64,000 nucleotides of DNA from Pseudonocardia petroleophila (GCF_014235185.1 NZ_CP060131.1:3169501-3233500); one strand, 5' to 3'. Counted from the first letter of the stretch, positions 9,398 through 18,380 are shown. Notes: generated by a model not told the origin, from the letters alone. Numbers and translations are program-made.

Positions 9398-10693
9398 CTA
9401 CAGCGCCGCCACCTCGTGCTCCAGGCGCGCGGCGAGGTGGCGGCGGGCGGCCTCGGTGCGGGTGGGCAGGTGCCCCGACCCGAACAGCGGCTCCCCGGGC
9501 TCGACGTCGCGGAGCACCTGACGGGCGAGCGTCTGCCGGTGCACCTCGGTCGGGCCGTCGGCGGTGGCCATGACCTGGGCGTCGACCATCATCGCCGAGA
9601 ACGGCATCTCGTTGGAGATCCCCAGCGCGCCGTGCAGGTGCATCGCCCGCTGCACGACGTCGTGGTAGACGCGCGGCATCGCGACCTTGACCGCCGCGAT
9701 GTCCTTGCGGACGGCCCGGTAGTCCTGGTGGCGGTCGATCAGCCAGGCCGTGCGCAGCAGCAGGAGCCGGAACCCCTCGATGTCGATCCAGCTCTCCGCG
9801 ATCTTGTCCTGGGTGGACTGCATGTCGGCGAGGCGGCCGTGCCGGGTGGTGCGCGAGACCGCGCGCTCGGTCATGAGGTCGAACGCGCGGCGCATCTGCG
9901 CGATGGTGCGCATCCCGTGGTGGATGCGGCCGCCGCCGAGGCGGGTCTGGGCGATCGCGAACGCCTCGCCGGGCTCACCCAGCAGGTTCTCCGCGGGCAC
10001 CCGCACGCCGGTGAAGCGCAGGTAGCCGTGGCTGGAGTGCTCGGGCGACTCGGTGCCGATCCCGGCGTCGCGCAGGTTCTCCAGCCCGGGCGTCCCGGCC
10101 GGGACGATGAACATCGACATGCTGCGGTGCGGCCCGGCCTCGGGGTCGGTCACGACCATGACCAGCAGGAACGCGGCGTGGCGGGCGTTGGAGGAGAACC
10201 ACTTCTCGCCGTCGATGACCCACTCGTCGCCGTCGCGGACCGCGCGGGTGGTGAACAGCGTCGGGTCGGCCCCGGCGTGCGGCTCTGTCATCGAGTAGCA
10301 GGAGGAGATCTCGCCGTCGAGCAGCGGCTGCAGGTAGCGGGCCTTCTGCTCGGCGGTGCCGTAGCGCGCGAGGATCTCGGCGTTGCCGGAGTCGGGGGCC
10401 TGGCAGCCGAACACCGACGGCGCCCAGCGCGAGCGGCCGAGCAGCTCGTTGAGCAGCGCCAGCCGCACCTGTCCGTAGCCCTGCCCGCCCAGCTCCGGGC
10501 GCAGGTGGCAGGCCCACAGCCGGCGCTCGCGCACCTGCGCCTGCAGCGGCCGGACCAGCCGCCACGCGCGCTCGTCGGACTTGTCGTACGGGTCGCCCAG
10601 CACGAGGTCGAGCGGCTCGACCTCGTCCCGGACGAACGCGTCGACCCAGTCCAGCTCCGCCTGGAAGGCGGGCTCGGTCTCGAAGTCCCACAT
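9398..10693 (-). CDS. Acyl-CoA dehydrogenase family protein
   Basis: FAD enzyme that would introduce an alpha-beta double bond into an acyl-CoA; 431 residues, the usual length. The signature CYSMTEPHAGAD lies near residue 135, followed by the WVIDGEKWFSSNA segment, and HGALGI near 355 is in the C-terminal helical domain. The start is ATG 10693 (MWDFETEP), because the open frame extending upstream is a shadow of the pucR gene. A -10-like TAGCGT begins on the pucR stop codon. The PucR regulator upstream on the same strand probably controls it. Substrate unknown. Confidence 0.93.
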   Translation of the reverse strand: MWDFETEPAFQAELDWVDAFVRDEVEPLDLVLGDPYDKSDERAWRLVRPLQAQVRERRLWACHLRPELGGQGYGQVRLALLNELLGRSRWAPSVFGCQAPDSGNAEILARYGTAEQKARYLQPLLDGEISSCYSMTEPHAGADPTLFTTRAVRDGDEWVIDGEKWFSSNARHAAFLLVMVVTDPEAGPHRSMSMFIVPAGTPGLENLRDAGIGTESPEHSSHGYLRFTGVRVPAENLLGEPGEAFAIAQTRLGGGRIHHGMRTIAQMRRAFDLMTERAVSRTTRHGRLADMQSTQDKIAESWIDIEGFRLLLLRTAWLIDRHQDYRAVRKDIAAVKVAMPRVYHDVVQRAMHLHGALGISNEMPFSAMMVDAQVMATADGPTEVHRQTLARQVLRDVEPGEPLFGSGHLPTRTEAARRHLAARLEHEVAAL

Positions 10694-10701
10694 GCCGGGC
10701 G

Positions 10702-10707
10702 ACGCTA
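10702..10707 (-). promoter_or_regulatory. Putative -10 of the acyl-CoA dehydrogenase gene, sharing the pucR stop
   Basis: Minus-strand TAGCGT; its TAG is the pucR stop codon (10705-10707) and it ends 8 bp before the ATG at 10693, consistent with a leaderless or almost leaderless transcript. Confidence 0.4.
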
Positions 10708-12384
10708 GGAGCGGTACCCGCGGGGGACAACCGGGTCGCGGGTCGCGGTTGTCGAGGTCTCCACACCGCCGACGAGCCCCTCCACCTGGAACGCGAGCTG
10801 CGCCGCGAGCAGGGTGTCGAAGCGGCGGACGTCCATCCCGGTGACGTGCTCGATGCGGCCGAGCCGGTAGCGGACGGTGTTCTCGTGCACGCCCAGCGCC
10901 GCGGCCGTCGCGCGGACCTGCGCGCCGCAGTCCAGGTAGCTGCGCAGGGTCTCGACGAGGCCGCCGCCCCCCGCGTCGTCGCTGCGGCGCAGCGGGCCGA
11001 GGCACTGCTCGGCGAACCGCAGCGCGACGTCGGTGCGGTCGCCGTTGACCACCAGCCGCAGGGTCGACAGCTCGGTGACCGCGACGACGTCGGCGCGCCC
11101 GCCCAGCGCGTCGACGATCCGGTCGACCTCCCGGGTCTCGGCCAGCGCGGGCGGGTAGTCGCCGACGTCGTGGCACACCCCCGAGACGACGGCCCGCCGG
11201 ACGCCCGTGTGCCGGGCCACCGCGTCGAGGGCGGCGCGCAGACCGGCGTGCACCCCGCGCAGCGCGGGCGGGCCGGGATCGGCGGGCAGCCGGACCAGCA
11301 CGACGACGTCGTCGGGCCCGGCGTGCGCGGGCGGGGGGTCGTCGAGCAGGGGTCCGAGCGCGGCGACGACGGCGGCGCGGCAGGCCCCGGCGGACCGGTC
11401 GGGTGCCACCGGCAGCCGCACGACGAGGTGCGGCCGCTGCAGGTCCAGGCCCACGTGGGTGGTGAGGCGGCGCAGGTCGTCGACGCTGCGGGCGCCGAGC
11501 AGGAGATCGGCGAGCACGTCGTCGTGCGCCTGGGCCGAGGCCCGGATCCGGCGGGTCTCGCCGAGCAGCTGCAACGACAGCAGCGCGGCGGCGTGCTCGG
11601 CGAGCGGGGTCTCGGCCGGGCCGAGCGCGCGGCCCATCTCGATCACGTCGAGGTAGCCCGCCACGCGCCCCTCGGCCAGCAGCACCGCGACGAGGTGGCG
11701 GCGCACCAGCGGGGGGCGGGGGAGCAGCACCACCGACGGACGGTCGGGGCCGAGCGCGTCCAGGGCGGCCCGGACGGCGGGGGCGTCGAGCGCGGCCGGG
11801 GCGAGGGCGGGGGCGTCGGTCAGCCGCAGCGCGGGAGGCGCGGCCCAGGTCCGCACGCGCAGGTCCGGACCGAGCAGGGCGACGGGCCGGGCGAGCAGCT
11901 CGGCCAGCTCGGCGACGACCTCGTCGATCTCCGCCCCGGCGAGCACCGCCCGGGACAGCCGGCACCGCGACGGGCGGTCGGGGGCGGTGCGGACGGGCCG
12001 GGGCCGGCCGAGTGCCGCCTCGGCCAGGGCGACGACCTGGCCCGCCACCGCCTCGTCGACCGGACCCGGACCGGCGGGCTCCAGCTCGAGGACCCCCCGC
12101 AGCTCGCCGTCGACCAGCAGCGGGAGGGCGAGCGCCGCGGCGGCGCCGCGCGCCGGGCGGGCGCTGCGCAGCACCGCGTCGACCAGCGGGGACCCGGGTG
12201 CGGGGTCGCCGGCGCCGGGCGAGGCCGCGACCGGGCGGAGCCCGCCGTCGGGGCCGACGACGTGCAGCGCGCAGCGGGCCAGCCGCAGCCGGTCGCGCGC
12301 CGAGTCGAGGAGGAAGGCCAGCGACGCGCAGGCCGCCCCGCCGACGACGGGATCGGCGTGGTCCGGGGCGAGTGGGCTCGGCAT
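10705..12384 (-). CDS. PucR/CdaR family transcriptional regulator with GAF-like sensor
   Basis: Putative one-component regulator of 559 residues. The N-terminal 150 residues look like a GAF sensor domain, the middle resembles the PucR GGDEF-like region, and the C-terminus has the PucR helix-turn-helix: TLRSYLDCGAQVRATAAALG then HENTVRYRLGRIE (about 485-525). Such proteins activate catabolic genes in response to a substrate. It stands head to head with the LLM monooxygenase gene and just upstream of the acyl-CoA dehydrogenase gene. An inverted repeat near its 3' end (10726-10753) could be a binding site in front of that dehydrogenase gene. Confidence 0.9.
   Translation of the reverse strand: MPSPLAPDHADPVVGGAACASLAFLLDSARDRLRLARCALHVVGPDGGLRPVAASPGAGDPAPGSPLVDAVLRSARPARGAAAALALPLLVDGELRGVLELEPAGPGPVDEAVAGQVVALAEAALGRPRPVRTAPDRPSRCRLSRAVLAGAEIDEVVAELAELLARPVALLGPDLRVRTWAAPPALRLTDAPALAPAALDAPAVRAALDALGPDRPSVVLLPRPPLVRRHLVAVLLAEGRVAGYLDVIEMGRALGPAETPLAEHAAALLSLQLLGETRRIRASAQAHDDVLADLLLGARSVDDLRRLTTHVGLDLQRPHLVVRLPVAPDRSAGACRAAVVAALGPLLDDPPPAHAGPDDVVVLVRLPADPGPPALRGVHAGLRAALDAVARHTGVRRAVVSGVCHDVGDYPPALAETREVDRIVDALGGRADVVAVTELSTLRLVVNGDRTDVALRFAEQCLGPLRRSDDAGGGGLVETLRSYLDCGAQVRATAAALGVHENTVRYRLGRIEHVTGMDVRRFDTLLAAQLAFQVEGLVGGVETSTTATRDPVVPRGYRS
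10726..10753. promoter_or_regulatory. Inverted repeat upstream of the acyl-CoA dehydrogenase gene
   Basis: GACAACCG (10726-10733) and CGGTTGTC (10746-10753) are exact inverted 8-mers separated by 12 bp, inside the end of pucR and 33-60 bp upstream of the dehydrogenase start. Position suits an activator site; the binding protein is not known. Confidence 0.35.
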
Positions 12385-12411
12385 CGCGTCCCGTCACCTC
12401 CGTCGGTGTCC

Positions 12412-12440
12412 TTGCCCTGTGTGAGCTGCGCCATTACCGT
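12412..12440 (+). promoter_or_regulatory. Putative promoter of the LLM monooxygenase gene
   Basis: TTGCCC (12412-12417), a 17-bp spacer and TACCGT (12435-12440). A perfect palindrome starts 7 bp after the -10, over the expected transcription start, which suits repression. Confidence 0.5.
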
Positions 12441-12446
12441 GACAGC

Positions 12447-12462
12447 CCTAACGATCGTTAGG
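12447..12462. promoter_or_regulatory. Perfect 16-bp palindrome, probable TetR operator
   Basis: CCTAACGATCGTTAGG is a perfect palindrome in the divergent pucR / LLM intergenic region, 38 bp upstream of the LLM start. TAACG-N2-CGTTA symmetry is typical of operators of actinobacterial TetR proteins, and a TetR gene lies just downstream at 13673. Binding is inferred. Confidence 0.7.
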
Positions 12463-12499
12463 CAAGACCTGGAGACGATCCCACGGAAGGGACACCCAC

Positions 12500-13591
12500 A
12501 TGGACGTCGGTGTACTGCTGGTCTTCCAGAACTGGCACGAGAACCTCAGCGACGGCGAGATGTTCCGTCAGGAGACCGAGCTCGGGGTGCTGGCCGAGGA
12601 GTACGGCTTCGACTCCGTCTGGGCCGCCGAGCACCACTTCGACGACTACTCGATGTGCCCGGACAACCTGCAGCTCATGAGCTACCTCGCGGCGCGGACC
12701 AGCCGCATCAAGCTCGGCACCGGCGCGGTGATCCTGCCGTGGAACAACCCGCTGCGGGTCGTCGAGAAGGTCACGATGCTCGACATCCTGTCGAACGGCC
12801 GCACGCTGTTCGGGATGGGCCGCGGCCTCGCGAAGATGGAGTACGAGGGCTTCGGCGTCGACATGAACACCTCGCGCGGCCGGTTCGACGAGGCCGCCGA
12901 GCTGATCATCCGCGGCCTGGAGAACGGCTACGTCGAGAACGACGGCCCGATCTACGTGCAGCCGCGCGTCGACGTCCGCCCCGGACCGGAGCCCGGCACG
13001 CAGTGGGCCGACCGGATCTACGGCGTCGCGATGTCGCCGGACTCGGTGCCCGCGGTCGCGAAGGTCGGCGCCCGGATGATGACGTTCATGCAGTACCCGG
13101 CCGAGATGCACGTGCCGGCGATCGAGCGCTACCGCGAGGTGTACCGCGAGACCCACCACCGCGAGCCGGGCCCGGTCCTCACGCAGGACTTCATCTACTG
13201 CCACGAGGACTCCGACGTCGCCGAGCAGACGGCGCGGGAGTACCTGAGCCGCTACTTCCTCTCGGTCATCAAGCACTACGACTTCGCGGGCTCGCACTGG
13301 CGCGAGACCAAGGGGTACGAGGCCTACCAGTCCGGCGCCGACATGATCCGCGAGGCCGGGATGGAGGCGGCGGGCGCGGGGTACGCCGACACGCAGATCT
13401 GGGGCACCCCCGAGCAGATCGTCGAGAAGTACCGCGAGCGCGTCGCGCTGTTCGGCGACCACCAGCCCAACGTGGCGCCGTCGTTCGCCGGGCTGCCGTT
13501 CGACAAGGTCCGGGCGAGCATGAAGCTGTTCGCCGAGAAGGTCGTCCCGGAGCTGCACAAGATGGGCGTGAAGACCGCCGTCCCGGCCTGA
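12500..13591 (+). CDS. LLM class flavin-dependent oxidoreductase
   Basis: Luciferase-like TIM-barrel monooxygenase of 363 residues using reduced FMN or F420. Characteristic segments are YGFDSVWAAEHHF (about 35-48), RIKLGTGAVILPWNNP (about 74-89), and GRFDEAAELI preceded by GMGRGLAKMEYEGFG. ATG 12500 is supported by AAGGGA just upstream. It probably oxygenates or reduces an intermediate of the neighbouring acyl-CoA pathway. It is transcribed away from pucR, is likely under the palindromic operator at 12447-12462, and is followed by a strong hairpin. Confidence 0.92.
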   Translation: MDVGVLLVFQNWHENLSDGEMFRQETELGVLAEEYGFDSVWAAEHHFDDYSMCPDNLQLMSYLAARTSRIKLGTGAVILPWNNPLRVVEKVTMLDILSNGRTLFGMGRGLAKMEYEGFGVDMNTSRGRFDEAAELIIRGLENGYVENDGPIYVQPRVDVRPGPEPGTQWADRIYGVAMSPDSVPAVAKVGARMMTFMQYPAEMHVPAIERYREVYRETHHREPGPVLTQDFIYCHEDSDVAEQTAREYLSRYFLSVIKHYDFAGSHWRETKGYEAYQSGADMIREAGMEAAGAGYADTQIWGTPEQIVEKYRERVALFGDHQPNVAPSFAGLPFDKVRASMKLFAEKVVPELHKMGVKTAVPA

Positions 13592-13597
13592 CGGGCC

Positions 13598-13635
13598 CCC
13601 CGGGACGGGTGGCGGTGCGCCCGCCCGTCCCGGGG
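13598..13635 (+). terminator. Terminator after the LLM gene
   Basis: A 15-bp stem (13598-13612 with 13621-13635, one G-U pair) with an 8-base loop, starting 6 bp after the stop. There is no T-tract, as usual in this genome type. Confidence 0.7.
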
Positions 13636-13672
13636 TGGGATCCTGAGCGCGGCCCGACCGGAAGGACCCCAG

Positions 13673-14278
13673 ATGACGGCCGCCGAGCAGCGGGAGGTGC
13701 CGCCGGTCCGCCGCGGCGCCCGGCGGGCCGAGCTCGTGGCGCTGGCCAGCCGCCTGTTCCGCGAGCGCGGGTACCACGGCGTGGGCATGCGGACGCTCGC
13801 CGAGGCCGCCGACATGCAGGCCGCCTCGCTCTACCACCACTTCCGCAACAAGGAGGAGCTGCTCCTCGAGGCGATCTTCGTCGTCGACCGCGACCTCATC
13901 GAGGACCAGCTCCCGATCCTCGACGGGCCCGGCACGCACCGCGCACGCCTGGCCCGCCTCGTCCGCGCGCACGTCCGGCACATCGCGGCGAACCGCGACG
14001 CCTGGTGGGTCGCCTCGCGCGAGCTGCGGGCGCTGTCGCCGGAGAAGCTCGACACCGTGCAGGTCTACCGCCGCCGCTACCAGCACCGCATCGCCGAGCA
14101 CCTCGCCGACGGGGTGCGCGCGGGCGAGTTCGACTGCCCGGACCCGCGCCTGGGGACGCTCGCGATCCTCGACATGCTCAACGGGCTGAACGAGTGGTAC
14201 GACCCCGCCGGCCGGTTGACGATCGGGGAGATCGCCGACCGCTACGCCGAGCTGATCATCCGCCAGCTCGGTCCCTGA
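13673..14278 (+). CDS. TetR/AcrR family transcriptional regulator
   Basis: Repressor-type regulator of 201 residues. The N-terminal HTH covers about residues 15-60 (GMRTLAEAADMQAASLYHHF, then RNKEELL), and the rest is an all-helical ligand domain with no assignable ligand. GGAAGG lies 7-12 bp before ATG 13673. It sits between the LLM gene and a convergent SDR-hydrolase-acyl-CoA synthetase operon and is the best candidate for the CCTAACGATCGTTAGG site. Its 3' end overlaps the SDR gene by 23 bp. Confidence 0.9.
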   Translation: MTAAEQREVPPVRRGARRAELVALASRLFRERGYHGVGMRTLAEAADMQAASLYHHFRNKEELLLEAIFVVDRDLIEDQLPILDGPGTHRARLARLVRAHVRHIAANRDAWWVASRELRALSPEKLDTVQVYRRRYQHRIAEHLADGVRAGEFDCPDPRLGTLAILDMLNGLNEWYDPAGRLTIGEIADRYAELIIRQLGP

Positions 14279-14990
14279 CCCGCCGCGCCGGCGCGCCGAA
14301 CGAGGCGAGCAGCCCGCCGTCGACCGCGACGGTCGACCCCGTCATGTACGACGACCCGGCCACCGACCACACGACGTCGGCGATCTCCGCGGCCCGGCCG
14401 GGGCGGCCCAGCGGGATGCCCGCGACGATCCGCTCCCGCGCCGCGGCCGGGATGCCGTCGGTCATGTCGGTCTCGACGAACCCCGGCACGACCAGGTTGA
14501 CGCGGATCCCGTCGCGGGCGAGCTCGATCGCGAGCGTCTGCGTCAGCCCGGACAGCCCGGCCTTGGCCGAGCCGTAGGCGACGTCGCCCGCGAAGCCCCG
14601 CAGCCCGACGACCGCGCCGATGTTGACCACCGCCGAGCCCGCGACCAGCAGCGGGCGCGCCGCCCGGACCACGGTGAACGCCCCGGTCAGGTTCGTGGCG
14701 AGGACCTCGTTCCACGCCGCGTCGCCCACCTGCTCGACCAGCCCGCCGCGGTGCACGCCCGCGGAGTTGACGAGCACGTCGACGGGGCCGTCGAGCTGCT
14801 CGAACGCCGCGGCCACCGACGCGGGGTCCGCGACGTCGACCGCCAGCGCCAGCACCCGCCCGGCCGGCCGGTCGGAGCCCGCGGCGGACCGGGCGAGGAC
14901 GACCACCCGGTCGCCCCCGGCGAGCGCGCGGTCGACGACCGCGCGCCCGATCCCGCGGGACCCGCCCGTGACCACCCAGGTGCGGGCCAC
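14256..14990 (-). CDS. SDR family oxidoreductase lacking the catalytic serine
   Basis: Short-chain dehydrogenase fold of 244 residues, FabG-like. The NAD(P) motif TGGSRGIG is at residues 8-15, NSAG at 75-78, and the YxxxK pair is Tyr139 and Lys143. Where FabG has NIGSVVG this protein reads NIGAVVG, so the catalytic serine is Ala126 (codon GCG at 14613-14615). The ending ITGxxxxVDGG-like TGSTVAVDGG is normal. It follows the hydrolase with a 1-bp gap. It may be a slow or altered reductase; the fold is certain, the activity is not. GTG 14990 is the start. Confidence 0.9.
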   Translation of the reverse strand: MARTWVVTGGSRGIGRAVVDRALAGGDRVVVLARSAAGSDRPAGRVLALAVDVADPASVAAAFEQLDGPVDVLVNSAGVHRGGLVEQVGDAAWNEVLATNLTGAFTVVRAARPLLVAGSAVVNIGAVVGLRGFAGDVAYGSAKAGLSGLTQTLAIELARDGIRVNLVVPGFVETDMTDGIPAAARERIVAGIPLGRPGRAAEIADVVWSVAGSSYMTGSTVAVDGGLLASFGAPARRVRDRAGG

Positions 14991-14991
14991 C

Positions 14992-15801
14992 TCAGCCCGC
15001 GAGCCCGCCGAGGAAGGCCAGCAGCTCCGCGCGGTAGGTGTCGCCGTCCTCCAGGAAGGGCGCGTGCCCGCAGCCGCCGAACTCGACGAGCCGGGCGTCG
15101 CGGAACAGGGTGCGCGAGGCGGCGACCCCGTCGAAGGAGACGAAGCCGTCCTCGCGCCCGCACAGCAGCAGCACCGGGCAGGCGAGCGTGGGCAGGACGT
15201 CGCGCTGGTCGATGCCGGCCAGGTCGCGCAGGGTGAGGTCGGCCTTCGGCCCGGACTCCATGAACTGCAGCCACATCGACTCGACGACGTCGGCGCCGAC
15301 CGGCTTGACGCACACCGCCCCCGCCACCGCCCGGAACGTCGACGCCCGGTCCGCGGCCAGCCCCGCGAGGACGCCCTCGACGTCGGCCGGTGTGCCGCCG
15401 TAGGGCCAGCCCTCGGCCGAGGTGTAGCGCGGGGTGGCGCCGCCGGTGAGCACCAGCCCGGCGAGGTTCGACCCGAGCCGGGCCGCGGCCTCGGTGGCGA
15501 CCGCACCCCCGAGCGACCAGCCGTTGAGCACGGGGGACCGGAGCCCCAGGTGCTCGACGATCGCGACGACGTCGGAGGCGATCGCCGCGATCGAGGTGTC
15601 GGTGAAGTCCTTGTCCGAGCGCCCGCACGCCCGGTGGTCGAGCGTGACGACCGCGTGGCCCGCGGCCAGCAGCGCGGGGAGCGTGGTGTCCCAGCAGCGC
15701 GACGTCACGCCCCAGCCGTGCACGAGGACCACCGGGCGGCCCGCGCCCGCGTGGTGCTCGTAGTAGACCCGCTTGCCGTCCTCCACCTCGAGGAACGCCA
15801 T
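14992..15801 (-). CDS. Alpha/beta hydrolase
   Basis: Serine hydrolase of 269 residues with HGWG (oxyanion loop, about 29-32), nucleophile elbow GWSLGG (Ser near 96), acid in GREDGF and His in GCGHAPF near the C-terminus, so the triad is complete. The family includes esterases, lactonases and C-C hydrolases. It is the second gene of the acyl-CoA synthetase / hydrolase / SDR operon, which suggests opening of a lactone or ester made by an LLM monooxygenase; that is inference. The gap after the synthetase gene is 18 bp. Confidence 0.92.
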   Translation of the reverse strand: MAFLEVEDGKRVYYEHHAGAGRPVVLVHGWGVTSRCWDTTLPALLAAGHAVVTLDHRACGRSDKDFTDTSIAAIASDVVAIVEHLGLRSPVLNGWSLGGAVATEAAARLGSNLAGLVLTGGATPRYTSAEGWPYGGTPADVEGVLAGLAADRASTFRAVAGAVCVKPVGADVVESMWLQFMESGPKADLTLRDLAGIDQRDVLPTLACPVLLLCGREDGFVSFDGVAASRTLFRDARLVEFGGCGHAPFLEDGDTYRAELLAFLGGLAG

Positions 15802-15819
15802 GTCAGTACCCCTTCTCCG

Positions 15820-17355
15820 TCATGTCCGTCCGGCGTACCGGCTGCGCAGCCGCCGCTTGTCCGTCTTGCCGACGCTCGTGCGCGGCAGCGCGTCCACCAC
15901 CACGACGTCCTCGGGCAGCCACCAGCGCGGCACCCGCTCCGCCAGGCGCTCCAGCAGCTGCGCGCCCGTGGCCCGCGCGCCGTCGCGCAGCACCGCGACC
16001 GCGAGCGGGCGCTCCTGCCAGCGCCGGTGCGGCACCGCGACGACCGCGGCGTCGGCGACGTCCGGGTCGGCCAGCAGCGCCTGCTCCAGGGCCACCGAGC
16101 TGATCCACTCGCCGCCGCTCTTGATGAGGTCCTTGACCCGGTCCACCACGCGCAGCCGGCCCTCGGCGTCGATCGTCGCGACGTCGCCGGTGCGCAGCCA
16201 CCCGTCGGCGAAGCGGTCCGGTGCCTCCCCGAGGTAGTAGGACGTGGCCACCCACGGGCCGCGGACGTGCAGCTCCCCGGCCGCCGTCCCGTCCCACGGG
16301 AGCTCGCGCCCGGCGTCGTCGACGATCCGCCAGCGCAGGCCGGGCAGCAGCCTGCCCTGGGTCTGCGCGTTGCGGTGCCTCTCCTGCGCGTCGCCGATCT
16401 CGGCGGGCGGGCGCGTGAACGTCGCCATCGGAGAGATCTCGGTCATGCCCCAGCCCTGGAACACCGGGACGCCGAGCTCGTCGAGGTCGCGGATCAGGTC
16501 GAGCGAGGGGGTGGAGCCGCCGAGCACGAGGGCCCGCAGGCTCGACAGGTCGCCGCCGTGGGCCCGGACGTGCGCCACCAGGTCGACGGCGACGGTCGGC
16601 ACCATCCCGACGTAGGTCACGCGCTCGCGCTCGACGATCTCCGCGATCCGCTCGACGCCCGGGTGCGGGCCGGGGAGGACCTGCGCGGCCCCGGCCATCG
16701 TCGCGGCGAACGGCACGCCCCAGCCGTTGGCGTGGAACAGCGGCACGACGTGCAGCACGGTGTCGCGGGCGGAGATCGCGTGGCCGTCGGCGAGGCAGGC
16801 GGCGAAGGTGTGCAGGCTCAGGCCGCGGTGGGTGTAGCCGACGCCCTTGGGCCGGCCGGTGGTGCCCGAGGTGTAGCAGAGCACGGCGAGGTCGTGCTCC
16901 GAGCGCGGCGGCGGCTCGGTGAGCTCCGGACCGGCCGCGACCAGCGCCTCGTAGGCGTCGCCGGAGTCGAGCACGCCGAGCTCGGGGTGCACGCCGTCGA
17001 GCAGGTGGGCCAGGTCGGCGTCGGCGATGATCAGCCGGTCGTCGGCGTGCCCCGCGATGTAGGCGATCTCCTCGGCCGACAGCCGCAGGTTGAGCGTGTG
17101 CAGCACGGCCCCGGCCAGCGGCACCGCGGCGTAGAGCTCCAGGTGGCGGTGGTGGTTCCAGCACAGGCTCGCCACCCGGTCGCCGGGCCGCACCCCGAGC
17201 GCGCGCAGCGCCCCGGCGAGCCGGGCCACCCGCCCCGCGTACGCGCCGTAGTCGTACCGGACGACCTCGACCCCGTCGTCGTAGCCGACGATCGGGCGCC
17301 GCGGGTGGTGGCGCCGCGCGCGCTCCAGGAAGTCGGTGACGAGCAGCTCGCTCAC
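15820..17355 (-). CDS. AMP-dependent acyl-CoA synthetase
   Basis: Adenylates a carboxylic acid and forms its CoA thioester; 511 residues. It has the P-loop YTSGTTGRPKGV (about 165), GWGMTEISP (about 300), GWLRTGD with a following hinge, KDLIKSGGEWISS, and the catalytic C-terminal Lys in TSVGKTDKRRLR. It resembles medium/long-chain and fatty-acid ligases of the FadD3/FadK type. GTG 17355 overlaps the upstream LLM stop as GTGA, so the two are translationally coupled. A longer frame upstream is the LLM gene's shadow. Confidence 0.94.
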   Translation of the reverse strand: MSELLVTDFLERARRHHPRRPIVGYDDGVEVVRYDYGAYAGRVARLAGALRALGVRPGDRVASLCWNHHRHLELYAAVPLAGAVLHTLNLRLSAEEIAYIAGHADDRLIIADADLAHLLDGVHPELGVLDSGDAYEALVAAGPELTEPPPRSEHDLAVLCYTSGTTGRPKGVGYTHRGLSLHTFAACLADGHAISARDTVLHVVPLFHANGWGVPFAATMAGAAQVLPGPHPGVERIAEIVERERVTYVGMVPTVAVDLVAHVRAHGGDLSSLRALVLGGSTPSLDLIRDLDELGVPVFQGWGMTEISPMATFTRPPAEIGDAQERHRNAQTQGRLLPGLRWRIVDDAGRELPWDGTAAGELHVRGPWVATSYYLGEAPDRFADGWLRTGDVATIDAEGRLRVVDRVKDLIKSGGEWISSVALEQALLADPDVADAAVVAVPHRRWQERPLAVAVLRDGARATGAQLLERLAERVPRWWLPEDVVVVDALPRTSVGKTDKRRLRSRYAGRT

Positions 17356-18380
17356 GCCGCCAGCCGCTCCCGCACCGCCGGCATCACCTTGTCGGCCAGG
17401 TAGGCGATGCGCTCGGACCCGCTGTCGACGGGCTCGCCGGGCAGCTGCGCCCAGAAGTGCACGTCCTTGATCTGCGGGCAGCCGCGCAGCAGGTCGGTCA
17501 GCTCCGTCACGGCGGCCTCGGCGTCCATCAGCCGGTACGCGCCCGCCTCGACGATCTGCGCGGGGTCGGTGAAGCGCGGCACGTCGTCGGGCGGGCCGAA
17601 CGCGCCCCAGGAGATGTACTCGTTGAGCTGGTAGAGCGCGTGGCGCCCGATCCGCGACCAGACCTCCTCCGGGTCCTCCGCGATGATCGACCACTGGCCC
17701 GCGTAGATCCGGGCGTCCGCGACGTTCCCGCCGGCGCGCTCGACGGCCGCCAGGTACTCGGCCTGGTGGGCGTTCTGGGTGCTGAGGAAGCCGTCGCCGA
17801 TCCGGGCCGCGCGCTCGATCGCGACGTCGGCCATGGCCCCGACGAGCAGCTGCGGCGTGCGCTCCGGGACGGGGGTGACCGCGACCGGGGGCAGCCGGTA
17901 GCGCTTGCCCTCGAAGCCCTCCGCCGACCCGGACCAGGCCCGGCGGATGATCTCGACGCCCTCCTCCAGCAGGCTCGGCCGGTTCCGGACCTGCTGCCCG
18001 AACGCCTCGAACTCGCGCACCCAGTAGCCCTGGCCGACGCCGAGGTCGAAGCGCCCGCCGGACAGCAGCGACAGCGTCGCGGCGTCCTCGGCCAGGCGCA
18101 CCGGGTTGTGCAGCGGCGACACGATGAGGTTGGTGCCCACGCGCATCCGCGTGGTCCGCTGCAGGATCGCCGACGCGAGGACGAACGGCGACGGGCTGTA
18201 GCCGTCGGCGCAGAAGTGGTGCTCGGTGAGCCACGCGGAGCCCAGTCCGCGCTGCTCGGCCCAGCCGATCTGGTCGAGCACCTCGGCGTAGAACGTGCTG
18301 AACGGGCGGTCGGGGTCGGGGTTGCGGAAGTCGTACCAGAGCCCGAAGGTGGGCCCGGCCTCCGAGCTCTGATCGGTCAT
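17352..18380 (-). CDS. LLM class flavin-dependent oxidoreductase
   Basis: Second luciferase-like monooxygenase, 342 residues from ATG 18380 (MTDQSSEAGPTFGLWYDFRNP). WLTEHHF near residue 50, an RTTRMRVGTNLIVSPLHNP segment near 80, and GRFDLGVGQGYW near 112 are family hallmarks. It heads an operon with the acyl-CoA synthetase, hydrolase and SDR (overlaps or gaps of 18 bp or less), so it likely acts on the same pathway. A GTG at 18416 would add 12 residues of low complexity and is less likely. Confidence 0.92.
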   Translation of the reverse strand: MTDQSSEAGPTFGLWYDFRNPDPDRPFSTFYAEVLDQIGWAEQRGLGSAWLTEHHFCADGYSPSPFVLASAILQRTTRMRVGTNLIVSPLHNPVRLAEDAATLSLLSGGRFDLGVGQGYWVREFEAFGQQVRNRPSLLEEGVEIIRRAWSGSAEGFEGKRYRLPPVAVTPVPERTPQLLVGAMADVAIERAARIGDGFLSTQNAHQAEYLAAVERAGGNVADARIYAGQWSIIAEDPEEVWSRIGRHALYQLNEYISWGAFGPPDDVPRFTDPAQIVEAGAYRLMDAEAAVTELTDLLRGCPQIKDVHFWAQLPGEPVDSGSERIAYLADKVMPAVRERLAA

